Made by a program: the position numbers and the translations under genes. Source: Noviherbaspirillum pedocola (GTDB lineage Bacteria; Pseudomonadota; Gammaproteobacteria; Burkholderiales; Burkholderiaceae_D). Taken from it: a stretch of 64,000 nucleotides of DNA. Under the pieces are notes generated by a model. It was not told the origin of the DNA. It did not search any database and was given only the letters and a program-made list of their open reading frames with translations. Below, in pieces: positions 24,517 to 34,100 of the stretch (position 1 is the first letter of the stretch; every line of letters starts with the position of its first letter). The stretch spans positions 268,196-332,195 of the forward strand of contig NZ_JAEPBG010000005.1 in the NCBI RefSeq assembly GCF_016632335.1, given 5' to 3'.

Positions 24517-26106
24517 TCAGGGCACGATCCACTCGCCGGCAGGCACCGGCCTGGCGCCGTCGAAACGCAGCAGGTAGCCTCCCTTCGAGGCGAATCGCTG
24601 TCCCGGGGCCAGGCCCAGGCGCGGGTAATAGGCGTTCACCAGGCGACGGCTCAGCATGGCCTCGGTCTGCTCCACCAGGTAATCCCGGTAAAAGTTGTCG
24701 CCCATGTCGCCAAGGCTTTCGGACAGGATGCGGCAGGCGAGCCAGGTGTCGGACTGCAGCCGCTCGTCTGTGACTGCAATGCCGCGCACCGAAAACCAGC
24801 CGAGCGGGAAATCCATGCGCACCCGGCGCTGTTCCGGCAGGTCGAACGGATAGGCCATGAGCGTCCTTGCGCGCCAGGCGTCCGGAAGCGGCGCATGCTC
24901 GAGCCCGGCCATCAGGCCGGACACCAGCGCCAGGCGACCGGGAAAGCGCGCCGGCAGACGGCGCATGTCTTCCGGACGCAGCCACAGTGCTACCGCGTCA
25001 TCCGGCCCCACATCGGCCAGCGCCCGCGCAAGCGCCTCGTCGCCGGCGCCGGCCGCGATGGGCCGCAGCGCCTGCGCGACGCCGGCGGCCGCTTCCAGCA
25101 CGGTGGCGGCCTGCGCGCCGATGTCGCCGTCGCGGTACACCTGCACAAGGCGCCCGGCGCCGCCGTTACCGGCGACGGCGCGCGCAAGCAGTTGCGCTTC
25201 CAGCAGCACCGCCTTCGAGAAATAGAGGTTGTAGTCATCGCCTTCGGCTACCACCGGCAAGTCCACGTTCGGGAAGAGGCAGGGCACGGCCTGCCTTTGG
25301 CAGAATCGGTGGACCGGCGCCCATTCGCGGCCGCCCAAGCCCGAGACCACGGCGAACACCGGCTCCTCGGCCAAGTGCCGCTCGAGCTGGTCTTCCCAAT
25401 CCGACGGCGCGCCGGTGAGCTGCCAGACATGCAACGCCCATTTGCGGGTGACGCGATAGGAGAAGGTCTTGGCGGTGTGCATCGGGCGCATGCCGCCGCG
25501 GATGAAGGCGTTCTTGTCGGAGAAGAAGTTCTCCAGCACCGACAGCATGGCTGCGCGCCGAGCCGGATCGGCATCCGGCGTGACGATGGTCGCGAAATGC
25601 AGTGTGTCCGCGCTCACGCCCGGCGAGATCGCCGCCGAAAGACCGCGCAGGTAGGACGTCAGCGCCGCCATGTCGGCGTCATCGATGGCAAAGCGCGGCA
25701 TGAGCGCATTCAGCGCGCGGCCGTCCCTGCCGCGGCCTTCGCGTATCGCGCGCGCCAGACCGGCTTCGTCATATGGCTCGGCCCCGGGCTGCCATGCGGT
25801 GCCGTAACGCTGGTCGACGCCGGATATCTCCATGCCGCGCGGGCGGAACAGGTATTTCGCGGTGATCGGCGGAATCACGAAGCGCCCTTCCGCGCCGCCC
25901 AGGCCGCTCTTGCGATGGCAGTTCACGCAGGCGGCTTCGCGGCCCGCGATCTCGCCCCCGCCGGCGCGCACCGCCTTGATCGGCGCCCCAGAACCCAGCG
26001 TACCCCGCCGGTACAGGTCTTCGCCGGCGTCCGGCTCGGCGCGCGCGGCGAGCGCGGCCAGGCACAGCGCCAGGCATGCCGCGCCGCGCATCAGGTGCGC
26101 CTTCAT
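24517..26106 (-). CDS. Cytochrome c fused to a periplasmic binding-protein-like domain
   Basis: A 529-residue exported protein. The signal peptide ends ALAARA; a monohaem cytochrome c domain follows, with CVNCH near residue 60 and a probable axial Met in NALMPRF; from about residue 145 to the end the sequence resembles the type I periplasmic binding fold of amino-acid ABC transporters (LHFATIVTPDADPARR, SVLENFFSDKNAF, VVSGLGGREWAPVHRF). It is the last gene of the oxidase operon, overlapping the Sco gene by 4 bp. It may carry electrons from the oxidase cluster or sense a ligand; neither is proven. Confidence 0.75.
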   Translation of the reverse strand: MKAHLMRGAACLALCLAALAARAEPDAGEDLYRRGTLGSGAPIKAVRAGGGEIAGREAACVNCHRKSGLGGAEGRFVIPPITAKYLFRPRGMEISGVDQRYGTAWQPGAEPYDEAGLARAIREGRGRDGRALNALMPRFAIDDADMAALTSYLRGLSAAISPGVSADTLHFATIVTPDADPARRAAMLSVLENFFSDKNAFIRGGMRPMHTAKTFSYRVTRKWALHVWQLTGAPSDWEDQLERHLAEEPVFAVVSGLGGREWAPVHRFCQRQAVPCLFPNVDLPVVAEGDDYNLYFSKAVLLEAQLLARAVAGNGGAGRLVQVYRDGDIGAQAATVLEAAAGVAQALRPIAAGAGDEALARALADVGPDDAVALWLRPEDMRRLPARFPGRLALVSGLMAGLEHAPLPDAWRARTLMAYPFDLPEQRRVRMDFPLGWFSVRGIAVTDERLQSDTWLACRILSESLGDMGDNFYRDYLVEQTEAMLSRRLVNAYYPRLGLAPGQRFASKGGYLLRFDGARPVPAGEWIVP

Positions 26107-26774
26107 CCGCCGTGCGCGAAAGCGTGGTATTCCCGCAGCAAGTCCTGGGCGCTGGCGAAGCCGTCGAGCCTGATCCAGGCCGCGCCAGGCGCCGGGCGGA
26201 TGAAAAACGCCGGGTTATGGCTCATCTTGTCGCCGCCATAGGCGTCGAACGCGCGCTGCACCGCCACGCTGGCCTGCGCCGTGCCGGTGTAGTGCCGCCA
26301 TTGCTCCCCGGCACCATAGCGCTGCGCATAGGCGCGCAGCCGCGCCGGGGTGTCCTGCTCGGGATCGATCGATACCGAAGCCATGTGCACCCGGATGCTG
26401 TCCGCGCCCAGCGCCTCCTGCAGCGACGCCAGGGCCTGGCTGGTCACCGGGCAGATCGTGGTGCAGGTGGTGTAGATGAAGGCAAGGAACACCGGCTTGC
26501 CGTCGTCGAGCTCGCCGGGCAGCGTGACTTGCCTGCCATCGTCGCGCACCAGCGCCACGTCGGGCAGCGTATAGCGCGCAAGGCTGCGCCTGGGCCGGGA
26601 CTGGTCCGGCGCAGAGTGGTGATGCTCATGCCCCTGGATGTGCCCGTGGCCTTGTTCGTGCCCGTGTTCCGGGTCATGGGCCAACGCCACGCCGGCCGGC
26701 AAGAGAGTGGCGGCCGCCAGCGCGACCGGTGCCAGGAGAAAGGTTCTGCGTCGCATGGTGCCCCCGGTGTTCAT
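26103..26774 (-). CDS. Sco1/SenC-family copper chaperone with His-rich leader
   Basis: A 223-residue exported thioredoxin-fold protein. After a Tat- or Sec-like signal (RRRTFLLAPVALAAATLL) comes a His-rich segment (HGHEQGHGHIQGHEHHH), then the Sco metal site CTTIC in YTTCTTICPVTSQ and the distal His in KMSHNPAFF. Sco proteins deliver copper to oxidases, typically CuA of cytochrome oxidase; here the gene sits among multicopper-oxidase genes and is translationally coupled to both neighbours, suggesting maturation of those proteins. The frame starts at ATG 26774; ATG 26756 is possible. Confidence 0.85.
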   Translation of the reverse strand: MNTGGTMRRRTFLLAPVALAAATLLPAGVALAHDPEHGHEQGHGHIQGHEHHHSAPDQSRPRRSLARYTLPDVALVRDDGRQVTLPGELDDGKPVFLAFIYTTCTTICPVTSQALASLQEALGADSIRVHMASVSIDPEQDTPARLRAYAQRYGAGEQWRHYTGTAQASVAVQRAFDAYGGDKMSHNPAFFIRPAPGAAWIRLDGFASAQDLLREYHAFAHGG

Positions 26775-27649
26775 GGTTTCGCGAAGCGCTCATCGGGCAG
26801 CGCCGGGTTGATATCGACGCGGGAGACGACGATGGTCTGCGCATCGCGGGCGCCGGCCACGCGCGTGGACAGCCGGTGCGGCATCATCAGGCCGTCGACC
26901 CGGCGGTAATCCTGCAACGCGGTGAGCATGGTCTTCGGCTTGCCATCCATGCGCCGCTGGCCGTCGACCTGCACCTCGAGGAAGCTCGCGCCGTCCACCC
27001 AGACATGGCGCACCTCGCCGGACTTCAGCGTGACCTTCAGCTTGTAGGCTTCGCGACCGTCGACCGCTTCCACGCCGTCCAGCGCGATGCGCGAGCCCTT
27101 GGCCGTGTAGTCGACAAGGAAGCCGTCGAGCTGTTGCTGCGCCGCGGCCTGGCGCAATTCCTCGCGGTCCAGCGGCTGGGGTTCCGCCGCGCCCTTGCCC
27201 AGCCAGGGCCGCAGCTTCCAGCCGCTGCTGCCGTCGAAGGTCTGGACCGCGGTCGCGCCGTTGAACTTCAGTTCGAGTCGCATGCGATTCGGCCGCTTCA
27301 GTTCCATCACGAAGGGCAACTGCACCATTTCACCCGGCTCCGGCTGCGCGCGCGCAGCGAGCCTGGCGTCGCGCACCTTGAGCGCCTTCTTGCGGCGCGG
27401 GTCGGGTACGGTGTCCTGGGGCTTTTCGGTGCGGATCCGGCCCGCGTCCAGCATGCCGGTCATCGACAGCGCCGCCACCTTGTGCCAGGCGTCCAGCCCG
27501 CCGCGCGCAGCAATACTCTTCTGCACGATCTGCTCGGCGCTCATGCTCGGCAGCGCCGCCTGTGCCGGGCTGTGCGCAAATGCGCATAGCAAGCCCGCCG
27601 CCAGCAACGCAGCGCGCACTGCGCTATCCATGCCATTCGCTCCAGTCAT
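26771..27649 (-). CDS. LolA-like periplasmic protein of the oxidase cluster
   Basis: A 292-residue exported protein with a signal peptide (ALLAAGLLCAFAHSPAQA) and a LolA/outer-membrane-lipoprotein-sorting-like beta fold (FVMELKRPNRMRLELKFNG, QTFDGSSGWKLRPW, YKLKVTLKSGEVRHVWVDG, DYRRVDGLMMPHRL). The role could be as a chaperone for a hydrophobic or lipidated component. ATG 27649 is chosen because AAGGGAGG precedes it; the frame also opens at ATG 27691, which overlaps the upstream gene by ATGA. Confidence 0.65.
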   Translation of the reverse strand: MTGANGMDSAVRAALLAAGLLCAFAHSPAQAALPSMSAEQIVQKSIAARGGLDAWHKVAALSMTGMLDAGRIRTEKPQDTVPDPRRKKALKVRDARLAARAQPEPGEMVQLPFVMELKRPNRMRLELKFNGATAVQTFDGSSGWKLRPWLGKGAAEPQPLDREELRQAAAQQQLDGFLVDYTAKGSRIALDGVEAVDGREAYKLKVTLKSGEVRHVWVDGASFLEVQVDGQRRMDGKPKTMLTALQDYRRVDGLMMPHRLSTRVAGARDAQTIVVSRVDINPALPDERFAKP

Positions 27650-27687
27650 TCCTGCCTCCCTTTCGCAAACAATATTCTTGTGTCGTT

Positions 27688-28191
27688 TCATTTCACGACG
27701 ATGCCGTCGACCTGAAAGCCGCCGATCACGACGCTGACCCGGTTGCCCGGCGCAACCGTCTTGCCCGGATTGCCGAAGACGATGAAATAGCTGCGCCCGA
27801 CTTCCGGCTCGGTGCTCTGGCGCAGTTCGCCGACCTTTTCCATCGCCGGCACAGCCATGCGGATGCCGGTGGCTTCATCGATCAGGTAAGGCCGTACCGT
27901 CCTGTCGTTGAGCAGCCTGGCCTTGTCCGCGTCCAGCACCCGGTAGCGAAAGGCCAGCATGTAGCCCGAGGACACCGCGCGCACGCCCTCGATGTCCACG
28001 CCCCAGTGACGCTTGAAGCGCTGGGCCAGGCGCGCGTCGAGCTCGCGCGATGCTGCTGCCGGGGCGGCCGGGACTGCCAGAGCAACAGCATCGGCGCCGG
28101 CCGCCGCATCGCCGGCCCGGCAGGACGGCGACGGCAGCCAGAGCAGCGCGGTGCACAGCGGCAGGAGCGCCTGCCTTGCGAAGATGTTCAT
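27688..28191 (-). CDS. Exported hypothetical protein downstream of the giant protein
   Basis: A 167-residue protein with a signal peptide (LLPLCTALLWLPSPSCRAG) and a soluble domain containing RFKRHWGVDIEGVRAVSSGYM, YRVLDADKARLLND and VGRSYFIVFGNPG. Not recognised. ATG 28191 is preferred because GAGGG precedes it; ATG 28203 in the same frame overlaps the stop of the 2561-residue gene (ATGA). Position indicates the same transcript and possibly a partner or chaperone for the giant protein. Confidence 0.55.
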   Translation of the reverse strand: MNIFARQALLPLCTALLWLPSPSCRAGDAAAGADAVALAVPAAPAAASRELDARLAQRFKRHWGVDIEGVRAVSSGYMLAFRYRVLDADKARLLNDRTVRPYLIDEATGIRMAVPAMEKVGELRQSTEPEVGRSYFIVFGNPGKTVAPGNRVSVVIGGFQVDGIVVK

Positions 28192-28199
28192 GGCCGCCC

Positions 28200-31100
28200 T
28201 CATTGCACGTTACCGCCGGCAAAGTCGTCCACCTGCTGGCGTGCGGACAGGTACATGCCGATGCGCCCGCCGCTGGTGGCATTGGGCCACGCTACCTGTA
28301 CCGCGCCGATCTGAGTCGCTGTAGCGCCGCTGGTCTTGTAAATGCGCACCGTGCCATCGCCGTATGCCACCGCGCTCAGCACATCGTTCAGCGCAAAGCT
28401 GGCCGGGCTCGTCGTGCTCCACGGGGTGAAGTTCACGCCGTAGTTGTCGGACGTTTCCACGGTCAGCGTCACGCTGGTCTGTGCTCCCGCGGCCTGCGCG
28501 CTGGCCACGCGCACCCGCAGCATGTGCTGCGGCGCGCCGAGGGTGACGCCGCCGCTGGCCTTCAGGACCAGCGCGCTGCCGACGATCGGCGCATTCACGA
28601 AACGGAATGCCGCGCCCTGGTTCGCGCCGTAGCCCGTGGCGGGCACGTTCCACAATGCATACCCGGGCAGCGTCAGCGCGGGCACCGTGGCGAGATTGCC
28701 GTTCACCTGGATCGATGCGATGCCGAGCAGGTTCGCCTGACTCCAGCTGCTGCCGAGGTTGGTCGCATTACGCCGGTTGAAGTTGTCGAGCGCAGCGAGC
28801 GCGGGCAGCGGCACCGGTTGCGGCGGTGCGCTTACGTACTCGTCGGCACCGATATCGATTTGCGCACCGCGCGCATCGCCGTCGTAATCGGCGGCCGGTG
28901 CGCCCTGCACTGCGCCCTTGCCTAGCGCCGCCGAGTTCGCGGCGATGTGGTAGTCGCCGAGCAGCGGCTTGACCGTGTTCGGCTGGCCCGGTTTTGCCGG
29001 ATCGTTCAGCGAAAGCGGACCGTAGCGCACGTCCACCCAGTTGCCGCCTTCATCGAGCGAACCCGCCGCCTGCATGCTGAACGGCACCGTCGGCGCTGGC
29101 GTGATCGGGGGCGCCGGCGAGATAAAGCGCGCCGCGTTGCAGTAGGTGCTGGCGAACAGCGGATCGCCGCTGACGTTGCCGTTGTCGGTATAGTCGGTAA
29201 CCGATGTCATCAGACTGGATGTCGGATTGAGGCGCAGCGCCGGGCTGGCCTGCGGCTGGCCCAGGATGCCGAAGTCCCAGTAATTCGCATTGACGCTGTT
29301 GCCGCCGCAACCGCTGACGACCGGATTGAGCTGGAAGCCGGTCGAGTTCGCCACCGGGCTGAAGAAGAAGGCCCGGTTTTCCCACACGATGTTGTTGCGC
29401 AGGAGCACGGTGCGGGAATCGCGGTCGGCACTGATGCCGGCCGGCTGCGGCGTCGAGGTGGTCGGATTGTTACCGAACACCGCGCCGACGGTAGCGGTCG
29501 AGTCGTTGCGCGCCACCGTGTTGTTGATGATCGTCGTCGCCGCCGAGTTCTGCAGCGAGATGCCGCCGCCGGACCAGCCGGCCACGTTGTTGACGATCAT
29601 GTTGTTGGTGACGCCGACGCTGTTGCGCTCGGACACGCGGCCGCCGGCATTGGCCACATCGCGCAGATAGACACCGCCGCCGTGACCCGAGGCCGCATGG
29701 TTGCCCTGGATGAGATTGGCGTCGACGACCAGGTTGCCCGGACCACGCGTGGTGCCCGTCGGCACCGGCGCTTCGCCTTCGACCGCGAGGCCGCCACCGG
29801 AATTGGTCGACCCCTGGTTCAGGCTCTGGTTGAACACGATCTTGTTCTTGCTGATCGTGTTGTTGCCGCCGCTGTATCCCAGGTGTGCCACGCCGCCGCC
29901 GTCGGCCATGCTCATGTTGCCGCAGATGAAGTTCGAGGTGACCGCGTAATTGTCGGTGCCCGAGTTCAGCGACAGGCCGCCGCCGCCGCCCGAAGCCGCA
30001 AGCTGCGATTCGACGGTGCCGTTGGTGGTGATGGCATTGTTGTGCACCCTGACGTTCCGGTTGAAGCCATACGGCACCGGCAGGTCGGTCAGTGCCTCGA
30101 GGTTCGGCTGGCCGATGCGCACGCCGCCGGTCCATGTGCCGGCGTTGCCGTACACCCGGTTGTTGGAGAACTCCAGGTTGTGTGCCCAGCCGTTGACGTA
30201 CACGCCGCCGCCTGAATCACCGCCGGTCACGGATAGGCCGTCGATGCGCGAGGTGCCGCACAGGAAGTTGCTCTGCCAGGTGGTCGCGCTCGGGTCGCCA
30301 TTCAGTGCCCGGCAATGGTTCGCCGGATAGTTCTTGGCCAGCACCGTGATGCCCGCGCCTTCCTCGGTGCTCATCACCGTCGGCTCGAGCAGCACCACGC
30401 CGCCGGTGATTTCCTGGCCTGGCAGCGGATCGACCTGAGCCGGGCGGGTCTGGTTGCCGGCGGCATCGATGCCGAACAGGTCGTTGATGCGGGTGCGCCA
30501 TGCCGCGAGCTTCTGGTTCGGATACTTCGCGGCGTTGATGACCACCGAGGCCGCGCCGACGCCCTGCAGCCGCACCGGCTTGTACATGATGACCAGTTCG
30601 CCGTAGCTGCCCTCGTCGACCAGGATCAGGTCGCCCGGATTGGCGCGGTCGATCGCGGCCTGTATCGTCTGGCCAGCGCTGGCCTGGACCCGGATCAGCC
30701 GGTTGTTCTTCTGCGAGTCGTCAACCGTGACCGTGACCGCATCGACAGTGGACTTGCCGTTGGCCGCCGTGATGGCCAGCTGGCCGCTCGGCGTGCCGGA
30801 CTTGACCGTAGCGACGATGCGGTCGTCGGCCCAGCTGGTGACCTCGAGCTCGACATTGCCCAGCATGACCTTGCCGGCGACGCTGCCGAAGCCGTAATGG
30901 CGGGTGATGGTCTTCTGGTTGTACGGCGCGGCAGTTTCGGCCGGGCCGGCATAGGCCGGGTTCGGCACGGCCACGTCGCCGCGCGCGGTGATGACCAGCG
31001 AGCCGCCGGTGGACGGCAGATAGGGGCCGAAATTGCCGGCCGCGTCATCGACGCGCCGAATCGCCGGTGTCGTGTCTTCATACGAGCAGTCGGCCGGGTA

Positions 31101-34100
31101 ATAGCCCGCGGCGAAGGCCGCCACCGGCAGCACCGGGGTATCGAGGTAAGTCGTACTGCCCGGCATGAACGGGTTGGTGTAGCAGAAGTTGCTGTACATC
31201 GGGTTGAAGTTCGGATCGGTCACCATCTTGCCGGTGGCCGGGTCCTTGATCGGGCCCGGGTCGTTCATGCAGTTCGTCACCATGTTCGGCGCATAGCCAC
31301 TCGGGTTCGGTATGTTGGCCTGCCAGGTCGAGGCGATCAGGCCGTTGTACATGCCCCACTGGTCGGCATAGACGCGGCCGAGTTCGTTGCCGTTGAAGTC
31401 GCGCATCGCGATCGGCACGAAAGGCACTGCGAACTTCTCGCCGAAGTCCGGGGCGGCGGCATTGAACTCGGAAGCCGCGTCGTCGAGGATCATGCCGGTG
31501 TAGTGCGCCGCGATCGGCGTCGGCGTGAACAGCTGGAAGTCGGCCGTGGCCTGCATCTGGTCGTTCAGCACGATTTCCTTACGGTTGCAAAGAGGCCGTG
31601 TCGTGCCAGCGAACGGCGCAACCTGGCCGCTGTCCGGGTAGAGGCTCATGAAGTCGGGCACCAGGTGCGGCTCGCCGACACACGGCGGAAAGGCGATGCC
31701 CGGCTCCTGCCGCGCCGCAGCGTTCACCGTGGCCTGGTCAGGCAGGATGAAGATGTTGCCGACGCCGGCGAACTGCTGCGCAACGGGGGCTTCGAAGGCG
31801 TCGCCGAGCAGCACGTTCTTGTCCTCTTCCTTCACGATTTCGTAACCCTCCGGCGCGATCACCTCGACGACGTAGCGGCCGGCCGGGATGTCATCGAAGG
31901 TGTAGCGGCCGTCATAGACCGCCGGGCGCGTCTGATTGAAGTTGTGCATGCTGTCGTAGCACTTGCCGATGTTGGCCACGCCCAGCGTGTATGCCAGGAA
32001 TGGATCGTCGGGGCGCTGGCCCGGGCAGTCGGTGGGCAGCTTGTCGTCCCAGCTGCTGCTGGTGGTTTCCTTCACGAACACCAGGCCTTCGCTGCCGTCC
32101 GGCGCGACGGTCTTGCGGTACAGGCGCACCTTCACCCTGGGAATGCCGGGCTCCCAGTTCAGCTGCGCATGCATGCGCGGATCGTCCAGGCCGCGGGTCG
32201 CCGCGTACAGCACCATGCCGGTGATGCCGCCGTTCTCGCCGGGCAGGTACTGGCGCTTGCCCCAATTGATGATGTTGGTCTGGCTGATGAAACCCTGGAT
32301 GCCCATGCTGATGACGCTGCCATCGAAGGTCTCGATGGTCGAGCGCGGCGTCTGGCCCGGGGCGGCCGGGTAGGTGCTGGACAGGATGCCCTTGTATGGC
32401 CCGGTGCTGTCCACCGGTCCGCCGCCGTCGACGACGATGTTGACCTTGGTGGCCTTGTAGCGCGTGGTATCGGACTCGGCTACGTACCAGTTGAACAGCG
32501 GGAAAAGCTCGTTGATCGCGCCGCTGCCGCTGGTATCGGTGGGCGAGGTGTAGCCGATGCTGCCGTCGCGGTAGCGTACCCGCATCGGAATCTGCGCGAT
32601 GCCGGGTTCGCCGTCGTCCTGCACGCCGTTGCCGTTGCTGTCGATGAAAGCGTTTTGCTCGATGTTGGTGAACCAGCTCATCACCGGCACATTCTTCATG
32701 TCGGTGAGTGGACCGGCGACATGGACCGCGTTGTACTGGATGATCTGGTCCAGCCATTCGTCCCAGACCACCAGCTCGTAGTCGCCTTCGGGAATGCCGG
32801 TGAACTTGAAGCTACCGTCGGGCTGGCATGCCTGAATAGCGATGTTGGCGCCGGTGCCGCCCTGCGAATTCAGGCCAACGTAGCAGGTGGAAGCGGACAA
32901 CACGTCGTTCGAATTGCTGTCGAACAGTTCGGTCTGCCAGGGCCGCGACATGTGCAGGTTGGTGACGCGGCCGATGACCGAGGACTGGCAACTGCCCTGC
33001 GCGGAGCACAAGCCGCCGTCGCGCGCCCTGGTGCTCGGATCGATCAGCTTGTTGACGCGGTCCGGGTTCACGAAACCGACGAAGGCATGGAAGCCCGGCG
33101 GGCCGAATTCCTGGAAGTAGCCCGGCTCGCCAGACTTGGCGAACGCGTCGTTGGCGCGGGTGCCTTCCAGCGTCGACACCTGCAGCCAGGTCTCGCCCTT
33201 CTGCGCCCGGTCCGCGCCCGGCGCCACCAGCACGTCGTAGCGCGAGGGATTGATGTTCTGCACCAGCGCGTGGCCGGCGAGCGGCAGCCGGTTGCGATGC
33301 TGCGGATCCTTGACTTCATCGTATTCGGGGCAGGTATAGATCACGCCGACGCGGTTCTCCGCGCCGGCCGGTCCGTTCTGCGCGCCTGGGCCGCGCGGGC
33401 AATTCGTCGGATCGAGCTCGAACAGCGCATTGGTCAGCGGCATGTTGTAGACGTCGTAGACGGTCTGGCCGGCAACGTCACCGATGCGGCCGGCGGTGTC
33501 GTTGATGGTGACCGCGAAGCCGCCCAGGCCGGCGTTGATCTCGGCGGTGTCGATGGCGCCGTTGGTCGGATTATTGTCTTCGAACACAAAGATCGACAGC
33601 TGCGCCGGCTTCATCGGCGTCGGCGGCAGCAGCACCTGCAGCGTCCCCTTTGCGGCGATGTCCGCCGGCGTGATCGGCACGCCGCCCATCGTATGGCCCG
33701 AGTTCGGGGTTCCGGAGTCGACCGTCATTGCGTCCGCAGGCAGCACAGATAAGTAGTAGTACTTGTTCGGATCCAGCGCCGCGCTGTCCGGCGTCGTCCG
33801 CGGTCGCGGCGCCACCGCGGCGCCCTTCACCGTTTGGCTGTCGCCGCAGCTGATCGGTCCGGTGCAGCCGGTGGCCACGACCGGCATGTGGCTGGCGTGG
33901 AAGTTGGTCGCAAGTGCATTCGGTATGCCGTCGGCGCCGTTCGGCGTGAGCTGTGTCGAATTGTGGAAGGTGCGGTCTTCCTCGATGACCCAGCGGTAGT
34001 CAGGCGTGTCGCCGCCAACGGACGCCTTGGTACTGGCGTCGGCAAGCGCAATCTTCACGCCACTGGCCTGGCCGAAGGACAGCGTTACCGTGGCCGGCGC

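Noticed and set aside
32600..32680. Dockerin module in the giant protein matching the secretin cohesin
   Set aside because: The DSNGNGVQDDGEPG segment is typical of SdrD_B domains; the paired dockerin repeat with Ser-Thr recognition residues is absent.
30315..33752. 1145-codon open frame on the plus strand
   Set aside because: It lies wholly antisense to the 2561-residue gene; such long antisense frames are normal in high-GC DNA with strong codon bias. It has no domain, signal or ribosome site.
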